Source: Bacteroidota bacterium (GTDB taxonomy: Bacteria; Bacteroidota; Bacteroidia; Bacteroidales; VadinHA17). Taken from it: 9,387 nt of DNA. This document shows positions 1 to 6,719 of this stretch, in pieces (the first letter of the stretch is position 1; each line of letters starts with the position of its first letter). The notes beneath the pieces are model-generated. The model was not told where the DNA came from. It ran no database searches and worked only from the letters and a program-made list of their open reading frames with translations. Location of the stretch: NCBI GenBank assembly GCA_015222065.1, contig JADFUQ010000320.1:1-9387 (forward strand). The letters run 5' to 3'. The position numbers and the translations under genes were made by a program.

Positions 1-25
1 GTTACGGGTTACGGGTTACGGGTTA
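1..25. repeat. TTACGGG heptamer tandem repeat, cut by the window edge
   Basis: Three full copies of TTACGGG run from base 2 and are followed by a partial TTA. The first base of the window also fits a preceding copy, so the array probably continues to the left. It lies upstream of the first promoter and encodes nothing visible. The copies seen are identical, which suggests recent slippage or a simple-sequence element rather than an old relic. Confidence 0.8.
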
Positions 26-63
26 AGTAATATATTTTTTAACTGAAATCGTAAAAGCGCAAA

Positions 64-79
64 TAAATTTGTATCTTGG
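64..79 (+). promoter_or_regulatory. Bacteroidota-type -7 box(es) for the first lipoprotein gene
   Basis: TAAATTTG at 64-71 is a perfect match to TAnnTTTG, the -7 element of the Bacteroidota primary sigma factor. TATCTTGG at 72-79 is a one-mismatch second candidate. A -33 TTG-like element is not clear; TTAACTG at 39-45 is the nearest candidate. If either box is used, the leader before the TTG at 92 is very short, which slightly favours the second TTG at 104 as the real start. Confidence 0.5.
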
Positions 80-91
80 TCTTTTCAAAAA

Positions 92-811
92 TTGATTATC
101 AAATTGGTACGATCATATAATTCACCACTTATAGTCAACAGGTTTATCGTAACAATATTGCTGTTATTTCTTCTTCTTTTAAACTCATGCCGTAAACATA
201 ATGAAAGAGAAGAAGGGGAAATTCTTTTTAATATATCCTACCTGGATAACAAAATCCAGAGCCTACCGAGTCAGTCATTACCTAAAGAGCTGGTTGTTAA
301 ATTCAAAAATGGTTATTATCTCAGCGAACTTAGCGGGATGTTCGGTTATTTTAAAATTACAAACATTATAAATCATAGAAATTCATCTAATTTAACCTAT
401 CTACAGGTACTTAATAAAAAATATTATTACCAGGGTGAGATAAATGAATTATCTCCGGGATTTAGTAAAATGCCCGAAATGACAATCGAATATAGAAATG
501 AAGTAAAAAATATTTGTGGTTTTGAATGTAAACCTGCAATTATAAGCTTTCCTTCATCAGATATGAAATCATTCACTGTTTATTATACAGATGAAATAAC
601 CATTAAGAATCCTAATTCTTCAAATCCCTATATTGATATCGATGGTGTATTACTGGAATTCTATTTAAACCTTAGCAAAGTTGAAATGAAACTTACTGCA
701 AAAAGTATTTCTTTCAAACAAATTTCCTCAAAAGAATTCAAAAATAAGCCCAATTTCAAAAGAGTACCCGGAGAATTTATTACCACCGTACTTGACAAAA
801 TCATGGAATAA
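92..811 (+). CDS. putative surface lipoprotein, GLPGLI/DUF4412-like
   Basis: The 239-residue product has an N-terminal basic stretch, a hydrophobic core (about residues 18-30) and a lipobox LLNSC with Cys33 as the predicted lipidated residue, so it should be a membrane-anchored lipoprotein facing the periplasm or cell surface. The mature part looks all-beta. It carries a pattern I associate with GLPGLI/DUF4412-type Bacteroidota proteins: an N-terminal strand with PKELVVKFKNG, a central CGFECKPA (Cys142 and Cys146), then FTVYYTDEI and DIDGVLLEF. These families have no established biochemical role, so none is assigned. No ATG exists in frame before the lipobox; the usable starts are TTG at 92 and TTG at 104, both keeping the signal peptide. 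It appears to stand alone, with its own promoter box and a 226-base gap to ftsK. Family membership is by resemblance only. Confidence 0.75.
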   Translation: MIIKLVRSYNSPLIVNRFIVTILLLFLLLLNSCRKHNEREEGEILFNISYLDNKIQSLPSQSLPKELVVKFKNGYYLSELSGMFGYFKITNIINHRNSSNLTYLQVLNKKYYYQGEINELSPGFSKMPEMTIEYRNEVKNICGFECKPAIISFPSSDMKSFTVYYTDEITIKNPNSSNPYIDIDGVLLEFYLNLSKVEMKLTAKSISFKQISSKEFKNKPNFKRVPGEFITTVLDKIME

Positions 812-847
812 TTGTTTTTGTTCTTCAGATTAATACATAGTTATCCC

Positions 848-865
848 GGAATGTTGGAATGTTGG
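848..865. repeat. GGAATGTT octamer doublet
   Basis: Two adjacent identical copies of GGAATGTT (848-855 and 856-863) are followed by GG, the start of a third. The doublet lies 36 bases after the stop of the first lipoprotein gene. Its period of 8 matches the other octamer arrays in the window. Confidence 0.7.
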
Positions 866-937
866 CCATTATTATTCGCTCCCACAATCCTTCCCACAAC
901 CCGCTCATGAGGTTTTCGCAAACAAGTTTGCTCAAAC

Positions 938-953
938 GTTCCATTGTTCCATT
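938..953. repeat. GTTCCATT octamer doublet
   Basis: Two adjacent identical copies of GTTCCATT occupy 938-945 and 946-953. Read on the opposite strand, the doublet with its flank gives CCGAATG then AATG at an 8-base spacing, echoing CCGGAATG and AATG in the doublet at 848-863. The two patches may therefore be imperfect inverted ends of one small element. Confidence 0.65.
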
Positions 954-989
954 CGGCATCTATTCGTTTTTCGTATGAATAGTTTTTTT

Positions 990-997
990 TATCTTTG
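990..997 (+). promoter_or_regulatory. -7 promoter box for ftsK
   Basis: TATCTTTG is a perfect match to TAnnTTTG. It lies 40 bases before the ftsK ATG, giving a leader of roughly 30-35 nt. The upstream -33 region is T-rich (965-973) without a clean TTTG. No Shine-Dalgarno sequence is seen, as is normal for Bacteroidota. Confidence 0.6.
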
Positions 998-1037
998 GGC
1001 TTATTAAGTAAAAATAAAAAACAGAACCTGTTTAAGT

Positions 1038-3407
1038 ATGAAAAGTAAGAAAAACTCAAAAAAAAGGACTAAAATAAAATCAAACAAAAACAGGTTTGAA
1101 ATTTTCAAAGACAACAGGGTGAAATTATTGTTCGGTCTTTTTTTTATTGGCTTTGCTTTTTTTCTCCTCCTGGCCTTTATTTCATTCCTTTTTACCTGGA
1201 AAACCGACCAGAGTTTTGAATGGTCATCAGCATTTTCCAGTTCTGAAATCCGCGTTTTGAACTGGTCAGGCAAAACCGGTGCATATTTCTCAAATCTACT
1301 TATTAACAAATGGTTTGGAATAGCTTCCTTTTTTATTCCCATTATGCTGTTACTTATTGGCTTCCGTATGCTTAATTTAAAAATTCTTCCTGTATGGAAA
1401 ACAATTAAAACAGGACTTATTGCAATTATCCTGCTCTCGGTTATCCTCAGTTACATTTTTAGTGACTCAGGGGGCTATCTCGGTAGTGGATTTGGAGGCG
1501 GACACGGATTCCTAATAAGTAACTGGCTTAATGCATTTCTTGGTAAAGCCGGTACCGGTTTTTTATTATTGCTTCTGCTTACAGCATTTCTTATTTTTTC
1601 ATTTAGTGGTATTATGCACCTTTTCCAAAGTAAAGAAAAAGTATCCGATGAAAACTCTGAAATCACTGATTTTTCAGACATAATTAGTAACAGGAATTCT
1701 GATGAAACTAAACTTGGCAGATATAATACTGGGAAAGAGGAAAAAGAATTGAACACATTTCAAACAAAAGATATTTTTGAGGATCGGGAAAAAAACGAAA
1801 AGGAGGTTAAACAGACAACTGATGATATTGAATTAACAATTGAACAGCGCAAATCCTCAGAAGATGAATGGTCAGGAGAAATATCCTCTCAACCATACGA
1901 CCCTGCACTTGATCTGCCTTCATATAGAATACCCGGTACTGAGCTGCTTGAAGATTATGAATCAGGGAATTCTCATGTTACAAAAGATGAGCTTATCAGC
2001 AACAAGAACAAAATTGTTGAAACTCTTGGAAATTATAACATTGAGATTGACAAGATAAAAGCAACCATTGGTCCGACAGTAACTTTGTATGAAATTGTTC
2101 CTGCTCCAGGCATCCGTATTTCCAAAATCAGAAATCTTGAAGATGATATAGCTCTCAGTCTTTCCGCATTGGGAATCAGAATAATAGCGCCAATTCCCGG
2201 AAGAGGAACGATTGGCATTGAAGTCCCTAACCTGAATCCTGAGATCGTTTCAATGAAGTCAATGCTAAATTCAAGAAAATTCATAGAATCGGAATTTGAA
2301 TTGGGAGTAGCTCTTGGTAAAACCATTTCTAATGAACCATATGTTTTTGATCTGACCAGAATGCCTCACTTGTTAATTGCAGGTGCAACAGGCCAGGGGA
2401 AATCAGTTGGATTGAACGTTATAATTACTTCCCTGCTTTATAAAAAACATCCTTCCGAGATCAAATTTATAATGATTGATCCGAAAAAGGTTGAACTTAC
2501 TCTATTTTCAAAAATTGAAAGGCATTTCCTGGCAAAGCTTCCTGATGATGAAGAACCCATTATTACAGATACACACAAAGTAATTAATACCCTGAATTCT
2601 CTTACAATTGAAATGGACAACAGGTATGATTTACTTAAGCTTGCTCATGTTCGTAATATCCGGGAGTATAACAGTAAATTCAAAAGCAGGAAACTTAACC
2701 CTGAGAAAGGTCATCGATATCTGCCTTATCTTGTTCTGGTTATTGATGAATTTGCCGACCTTATTATGACGGCAGGTAAAGAGATAGAAAACCCGCTAGC
2801 CCGTCTTGCTCAAATGGGAAGAGCCGTGGGATTGCATCTGGTTATTGCTACTCAAAGACCTACTACCAATATTATTACCGGAGTTATCAAAGCTAATTTC
2901 CCCGCAAGAATTGCATTCAGGGTTACATCAATGGTTGATTCCAGAACAATTCTGGACAGCCCGGGAGCCAATCAACTTATTGGTCGTGGAGATATGCTGC
3001 TGTCACCGGGAAGCGATTTAGTCAGGCTCCAATGTGCTTACCTGGATACTTCTGAAATTGAAAAGATAACAGAATATATCGGCTCTCAAAAAGGATATCC
3101 CACTGCATTAATCCTGCCTGAATATACAGATGACAGGTCCAATGAACCAGGTGAAACGGATCTGTCTAAAAGAGATTCCTATTTTGAAGAAGCTGCAAGA
3201 TTAGTAGTTCTGCACCAACAAGGATCCACCTCATTAATACAACGAAAACTTTCTATTGGCTATAACCGTGCAGGACGTATCATTGATCAGCTTGAAGCAG
3301 CCAGAATCGTCGGACCTTTTGAGGGCAGTAAGGCGAGACAGGTACTAATCCCTGATGATTACACTCTGGAACAATTTTTGAAGAATCTTGAACAAGAGGA
3401 AGACTGA
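1038..3407 (+). CDS. ftsK: DNA translocase FtsK
   Basis: A 789-residue FtsK/SpoIIIE protein, the ATP-driven pump that moves DNA through the closing septum and supports terminus segregation. A basic N-terminus is followed by about four membrane spans (near 29-53, 93-112, 124-141 and 172-196), with a glycine-rich loop at 144-157. A charged, low-complexity linker spans about 197-285, short compared with E. coli FtsK. The motor follows: the alpha domain includes PTVTLYEIVPAPGIRISKI (346-364), Walker A is GATGQGKSV (449-457), and Walker B is LVLVIDEFADL (565-575) with Asp570 and Glu571. The C-terminal gamma winged helix (about 711-772) should read orienting DNA sequences; its QRKLSIGYNRAGRIIDQLE is characteristic. 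The ATG at 1038 fits the promoter box at 990-997. lolA follows in the same direction, a pairing common in Bacteroidota. All key motor residues look intact. Confidence 0.97.
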   Translation: MKSKKNSKKRTKIKSNKNRFEIFKDNRVKLLFGLFFIGFAFFLLLAFISFLFTWKTDQSFEWSSAFSSSEIRVLNWSGKTGAYFSNLLINKWFGIASFFIPIMLLLIGFRMLNLKILPVWKTIKTGLIAIILLSVILSYIFSDSGGYLGSGFGGGHGFLISNWLNAFLGKAGTGFLLLLLLTAFLIFSFSGIMHLFQSKEKVSDENSEITDFSDIISNRNSDETKLGRYNTGKEEKELNTFQTKDIFEDREKNEKEVKQTTDDIELTIEQRKSSEDEWSGEISSQPYDPALDLPSYRIPGTELLEDYESGNSHVTKDELISNKNKIVETLGNYNIEIDKIKATIGPTVTLYEIVPAPGIRISKIRNLEDDIALSLSALGIRIIAPIPGRGTIGIEVPNLNPEIVSMKSMLNSRKFIESEFELGVALGKTISNEPYVFDLTRMPHLLIAGATGQGKSVGLNVIITSLLYKKHPSEIKFIMIDPKKVELTLFSKIERHFLAKLPDDEEPIITDTHKVINTLNSLTIEMDNRYDLLKLAHVRNIREYNSKFKSRKLNPEKGHRYLPYLVLVIDEFADLIMTAGKEIENPLARLAQMGRAVGLHLVIATQRPTTNIITGVIKANFPARIAFRVTSMVDSRTILDSPGANQLIGRGDMLLSPGSDLVRLQCAYLDTSEIEKITEYIGSQKGYPTALILPEYTDDRSNEPGETDLSKRDSYFEEAARLVVLHQQGSTSLIQRKLSIGYNRAGRIIDQLEAARIVGPFEGSKARQVLIPDDYTLEQFLKNLEQEED

Positions 3408-3410
3408 AAA

Positions 3411-3450
3411 GAACGAAGGAACGATAGAACGAAAGAACGAAAGAAAAGAG
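3411..3450 (+). repeat. GAACGAAR octamer tandem array after ftsK
   Basis: Starting 3 bases after the ftsK stop there are GAACGAAG, GAACGATA, GAACGAAA and GAACGAAA (3411-3442), then purine-rich decay to 3450. One reading frame stays open through it, which artificially extends the lolA frame upstream to 3388. The octamer differs by a single base from the main unit of the array at 7522-7646 once the phase is matched. Confidence 0.8.
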
Positions 3451-3504
3451 AAAAGTATTTTGTTACTGAAGAATCTGTTCGAAATGACTTCTATAATAAA
3501 TCGT

Positions 3505-4158
3505 ATGAAATTTTTATTTATAGCTTTTATCGCAATATTTCTGTTTGTATCATCAATTGCACAACAGGATCCACAAGCTGCTGCAATACTTGACAAGGTT
3601 GCTGAGATAAATAAATCATTTCAAACAATAAAAGCATCATTTCAACTAACTGTTATTGATTTGCAACAAGACTCAAAAGAGGTGTTTGATGGAAACATTG
3701 CACTAAAGGAAGGTATGTTCAAACTTGAGTTAATGGATAATATTACTTTTTATGACAAGACAACAGTATGGAACTATATACCTGATGTACAAGAGGTAAA
3801 TATCAATGCCGCGGAAGACGTTGACATCGGGAACTCATTCCTTACTAATCCTGCCAGCCTTTTTACCATGTATAAGGAAGATTTTAAATACAGGTTAATT
3901 GGAGAGAAGAACATTGAAAAAGAAATCCAATATTTTATTGATCTTGTTCCAAAAGACCGGAACTCAGAATATTCATCAATAAAACTCCTTATCAGTAAAA
4001 AAGACCTGTCACTGCAATCAGCTACATTCATGGGCAAAGAAGGCATTCACTACATAATCAAAATCACCCGGTTTGAACATGATATTAAATTAGAGAATTC
4101 ATACTTCCGGTTCGATCCCGCAAAACATCCGGATGTAGAGGTTATTGATATGAGATAA
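3505..4158 (+). CDS. lolA: outer membrane lipoprotein carrier protein LolA
   Basis: A 217-residue periplasmic chaperone that takes lipoproteins released by the inner-membrane LolCDE transporter and carries them to the outer membrane. The chosen start gives a classic signal peptide, MKFLFIAFIAIFLFVSSIA, with likely cleavage before QQ (residue 20). The mature protein shows the LolA pattern: a first helix with ILDKVAEINKSFQTIKASF, a strand series with GNIALKEGMFKLEL, then TVWNYIPDVQEVNI, a helix with NPASLF, and a C-terminal IKITRFEHDIKLENSYFRF. Length is normal for the family. The frame is open back to 3388, but that extension overlaps ftsK, runs through the octamer array and would bury the signal peptide, so it is rejected. 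ATG 3484 would add seven residues and is the only serious alternative. It probably shares a transcript with ftsK, 97 bases upstream. Confidence 0.9.
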   Translation: MKFLFIAFIAIFLFVSSIAQQDPQAAAILDKVAEINKSFQTIKASFQLTVIDLQQDSKEVFDGNIALKEGMFKLELMDNITFYDKTTVWNYIPDVQEVNINAAEDVDIGNSFLTNPASLFTMYKEDFKYRLIGEKNIEKEIQYFIDLVPKDRNSEYSSIKLLISKKDLSLQSATFMGKEGIHYIIKITRFEHDIKLENSYFRFDPAKHPDVEVIDMR

Positions 4159-4176
4159 GGGGGTGCCTTTTTTTTT
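4157..4176 (+). terminator. possible weak terminator between lolA and the convergent HD gene
   Basis: AAGG (4157-4160) can pair with CCTT (4166-4169) around a five-base loop, followed directly by a T-run to 4176. The stem is only 4 bp, so efficiency is doubtful. It overlaps the lolA stop, and the two convergent genes are 16 bases apart. An alternative stem using GGGGGT and ACGCCT places the T-run in the loop and is less terminator-like. Confidence 0.3.
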
Positions 4177-6322
4177 ACGCCTCCGGATACTCTATTCGCA
4201 CATGATAAATATTAATCAACTGCTTCTTAAAGGTTTCTTTTATCAGATTTATATCATTAAATGTAATGGGGGCTTCCGTAAATTGTTCATCTTCAATCTG
4301 TTGTTTTATAATATTTTCAACCAGATCATTTATTTTATCTTCAGTATATGCTTTCAGACTACGTGAAGCTGCTTCAACCGAATCTGCCATCATCAGTATA
4401 GCTGTTTCTTTTGTAAAAGGTTTTGGACCTGGATAGGTAAATTTCTCTCCTTCTTCAACATTATGAGGATACTTTCTGATATATGACCGGTAGAAATACT
4501 GAACTTTTGTTGTACCATGATGAGTCCGGATGAAATCTATGACTTGCTTTGGAAGATTATTTTTCCTGGCAAGTTCAACTCCTTTTTCCACATGATTAAT
4601 AATAATCTCCGCGCTTTCACTAAACCCCATTCTTTCGTGTGGATTGAAATTATCAGTTTGATTCTCAATAAAATACTCGTGCCTGTACATTTTCCCAATA
4701 TCATGATACAAAGCACCGGTCCTGAGTAATAATGCATTACCACCTATTATCCGGACAGCTTCTTCAGCAAGATTGGCAACCTGCATGGAATGCTGGAAAG
4801 TTCCCGGTGCTTTTGCTCCTAACTTACGTAATAACGATTGATTTGTATCTGACAGTTCAAGGAGTGTTGCATCAGATAAGAAACCAAATAGTTTCTCGAA
4901 AATATATATTGAAGGAAGAGTTAAAAGGATTAATGCTGAATTTCCTGCAAACCAGGCATAATTGATCCATTCCAGATTCTTTATGCTGCTCTCTTGAATT
5001 ATTCCTATGCCTGCATACACCAAACCATAACTAAGAAATATGAGTAAAGCAGTAAGGAAAAACTGGCCTCTCTGATAAGTATTGGTAAGACTGAATATGG
5101 CAACAATCCCTGCAATAATATTTAGGAAAACAAATTCAAAAGAATTTGGCACAAAAAAGCCAACCACAAGAATGATAACAAGATGAATAAAAAGAGCAAG
5201 ACGCGCATCATAAAACGTACGGATAATGATAGGTACAAATACAAACGGAATAAAATAAAAACTAACCGCACCGGTTTTATAGACGATACTTGAAATAAAA
5301 ATAAAAATAACCACCAGCAATAGTATGAATAATGTACTTATATTGCTATCAAGGATTTCGCTTCTAAAATGTAGTAAAAACAGGTACAACATCAAAATTG
5401 ATACGATCACCAACAAAGAACTTCCCAGCAATTTAAGGTAGTAGTTTGATGCAGATCCCAGCCGTGATTCGTGTTCCTGTCGTAATGATTCCAATATCCT
5501 GAATTTCGAATTACTAACAACTTCTCCTTTCGAGATAATCAACTGGTTGACCTGAACCATGCCCAATGTAATTGATATCTCATTTACAAGGCTCTCTTTT
5601 ACTTTTGTGGATGTTTCTTCATCATAGAACAAATTCGGTCTCACAAAATTTGACAAATTCAGTTCATCAAGAAATTCAATATCCACAAGTCTTTTTGCAT
5701 TCTCCTCCCTTTCTTTATATGTATTAAGCTCACTTACAATATATTCGTATGCCCGCTTAAGTGTGAACACATCCGTGTATTCAGCTTTTTCGGCTATATT
5801 GCCCTTTATAATGACAATAAATCTTCCTTCACCTCTTACCCTCTCAAGGATATCACTCACCTCAACAATTCCTGGTAGATAAAGATGTTCCAATATATCA
5901 GAAGTAAAAGACAGATATCTATTTTTTGTTTCTTCCAATCTTCGGGAATAGATTCTGTCTGTTTCAGCTCCTTCAACCAGATAGTAGTGCTTAGAAAGAA
6001 AATTTGTCCATTTCTGGTCAAATGCTTCAAGAAAATCGTTCATTTTTGAAACAACAACAGAACTATCATAGCGAAAATATGGATTGAAATCTCCAAGAAT
6101 ACTGTCTCGTTCAGCATTTAACCGGCTTTCTAGCTTGTAAATCGGAAAATCATAATCAGCATACAGATCTTCATGCATCCATGGCTTCCCTTTCTGATAT
6201 TCATATTGAAATTTACCTTCCCTGGGGAAAAAGAATGTTACTATAATAATGGTTAGTAAAAAAAGTCCGGCCTGATATATTTTCTTCTTGTTATTCCTGA
6301 AAAAAATGAAAAACTTTCTCAT
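4175..6322 (-). CDS. membrane HD-domain phosphodiesterase, PgpH (7TMR-HD) type
   Basis: The 715-residue protein has the full architecture of PgpH-like enzymes, which in Listeria hydrolyse cyclic di-AMP to pApA. An N-terminal membrane anchor (about 15-33) leads into a large extracytoplasmic 7TMR-HDED domain (about 40-290). Seven membrane spans follow (about 296-476), then a cytoplasmic HD domain (about 505-660). Visible metal-site residues are His511 in GTFQHSMQVANLAEEA, His540-Asp541 in ALYHDIGKM, His577, His601-His602 in RTHHGTTK, and Asp647 in MMADSVEAASRS. The motif set is complete, so the enzyme is probably active. Substrate is inferred from the family, not seen. The gene is convergent with lolA and divergent from the NlpC/P60 gene. 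A promoter box for it lies at 6397-6404, giving a leader of roughly 70 nt. The ATG at 6322 opens with a basic stretch typical before a membrane anchor. Confidence 0.93.
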   Translation of the reverse strand: MRKFFIFFRNNKKKIYQAGLFLLTIIIVTFFFPREGKFQYEYQKGKPWMHEDLYADYDFPIYKLESRLNAERDSILGDFNPYFRYDSSVVVSKMNDFLEAFDQKWTNFLSKHYYLVEGAETDRIYSRRLEETKNRYLSFTSDILEHLYLPGIVEVSDILERVRGEGRFIVIIKGNIAEKAEYTDVFTLKRAYEYIVSELNTYKEREENAKRLVDIEFLDELNLSNFVRPNLFYDEETSTKVKESLVNEISITLGMVQVNQLIISKGEVVSNSKFRILESLRQEHESRLGSASNYYLKLLGSSLLVIVSILMLYLFLLHFRSEILDSNISTLFILLLVVIFIFISSIVYKTGAVSFYFIPFVFVPIIIRTFYDARLALFIHLVIILVVGFFVPNSFEFVFLNIIAGIVAIFSLTNTYQRGQFFLTALLIFLSYGLVYAGIGIIQESSIKNLEWINYAWFAGNSALILLTLPSIYIFEKLFGFLSDATLLELSDTNQSLLRKLGAKAPGTFQHSMQVANLAEEAVRIIGGNALLLRTGALYHDIGKMYRHEYFIENQTDNFNPHERMGFSESAEIIINHVEKGVELARKNNLPKQVIDFIRTHHGTTKVQYFYRSYIRKYPHNVEEGEKFTYPGPKPFTKETAILMMADSVEAASRSLKAYTEDKINDLVENIIKQQIEDEQFTEAPITFNDINLIKETFKKQLINIYHVRIEYPEA

Positions 6323-6396
6323 AAAGAATACTGATTAAAATAAGAACATAAAGAGTATCACTACAAATATTTTAATACGGTTAAAATATTAATGAA

Positions 6397-6404
6397 CAAA
6401 GGTA
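6397..6404 (-). promoter_or_regulatory. -7 promoter box for the HD-domain gene
   Basis: On the minus strand this reads TACCTTTG, a perfect TAnnTTTG match. A CTTG on the same strand (6427-6430) could be the -33 element, though the spacing of about 22 bases is longer than usual. It is the only perfect box I found in the 75 or so bases upstream of the gene. Confidence 0.5.
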
Positions 6405-6449
6405 TAATAAATAACCAGATCATAACCAAGCTTGATTTCTTACCGAGTT

Positions 6450-6466
6450 AGTTAAGTAAGTTAACT
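6450..6466. repeat. small inverted repeat AGTTAA-GTAAG-TTAACT
   Basis: Six-base perfect arms (6450-6455 and 6461-6466) flank a five-base spacer in the divergent intergenic region. It lies upstream of the HD-domain promoter. It could be an operator half-site pair or a minor hairpin; nothing else supports a regulator. Confidence 0.35.
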
Positions 6467-6506
6467 GCCCAACACTACATCACTGCAACCCTGTGGTTAT
6501 ATTGTT

Positions 6507-6649
6507 AAAAGAATTAACCGCCAAGTACGCTAAGGATGCGCCCCAGTACAGTCATTCTTCCTTACGGGGCAGGCTAAGGACGCAAAGAACTTTGCGACCC
6601 CTTTGCGATCTTTGCGTAAACTCTTTGCGATCTTTGCGTGAACTCTTTT
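6507..6649. repeat. imperfect palindromic CTTTGCG/CGCAAAG element (REP/MITE-like)
   Basis: The ends are imperfect inverted repeats: 6507-6525 (AAAAGAATTAACCGCCAAG) matches the complement of 6632-6649 (AAAAGAGTTCACGCAAAG) with three substitutions and one gap. The right half has five CTTTGCG words (6590, 6601, 6610, 6623 and 6632), including a 22-base unit repeated with one mismatch (6601-6622 and 6623-6644). CGCAAAG-AA-CTTTGCG (6581-6596) is a perfect 7-bp inverted repeat. In the left half GCTAAGGA-GC occurs twice (6529 and 6573), bracketing a hairpin whose arms are GCCCC-A-GTA (6540-6548) and TACGGGGC (6563-6570) with one bulged A. There is no ORF. From memory, similar words occur between genes in many Bacteroidota genomes; I could not search. 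Confidence 0.75.
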
Positions 6650-6676
6650 CTTCCAATACATTTAAATAAGATTTTT

Positions 6677-6684
6677 TACCTTTG
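6677..6684 (+). promoter_or_regulatory. -7 promoter box for the NlpC/P60 gene
   Basis: TACCTTTG is a perfect TAnnTTTG match 35 bases before the ATG at 6720, giving a leader of about 25-30 nt. It lies just right of the palindromic element, so part of that element falls in the upstream promoter region. No clear -33 TTTG is visible. Confidence 0.6.
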
Positions 6685-6719
6685 ATAAAATAACTTTTAG
6701 AAATTCAACAGTCCGGATC

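Larger units (their letters stand above)
812..989. other. intergenic repeat patch before ftsK
   Basis: I see no coding region here. The patch holds GGAATGTT twice (848-863) and GTTCCATT twice (938-953). Between them GCAAAC-AA-GTTTGC (918-931) is a perfect 6-bp inverted repeat, overlapped by GTTTG-CT-CAAAC (926-937). At 960-982 CTATTC and GAATAG form 6-bp arms followed by eight T residues (983-990). That last structure could act as a weak terminator for the upstream gene, although its T-run abuts the ftsK promoter box. Confidence 0.55.

Noticed and set aside
1..25. Telomere-like repeat
   Set aside because: TTACGGG resembles telomeric units by eye, but the flanking genes are plainly bacterial and there is no sign of a linear end.
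960..990. Intrinsic terminator from CTATTC/GAATAG plus T-run before ftsK
   Set aside because: The stem is six AT-rich pairs with an 11-base loop and the T-run abuts the perfect promoter box for ftsK, so I mention it only as a weak possibility.
1004..1342. Minus-strand frame antisense to the start of ftsK
   Set aside because: It is a shadow of the ftsK membrane segment; its Phe/Leu-rich C-terminus comes from the complement of Lys-rich codons. The plus-strand frame has unambiguous FtsK motifs.
3388..3504. Upstream extension of lolA starting inside ftsK
   Set aside because: The extension is mostly translated octamer repeat and would place 39 hydrophilic residues before a perfect signal peptide. 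The start at 3505 fits the LolA family.
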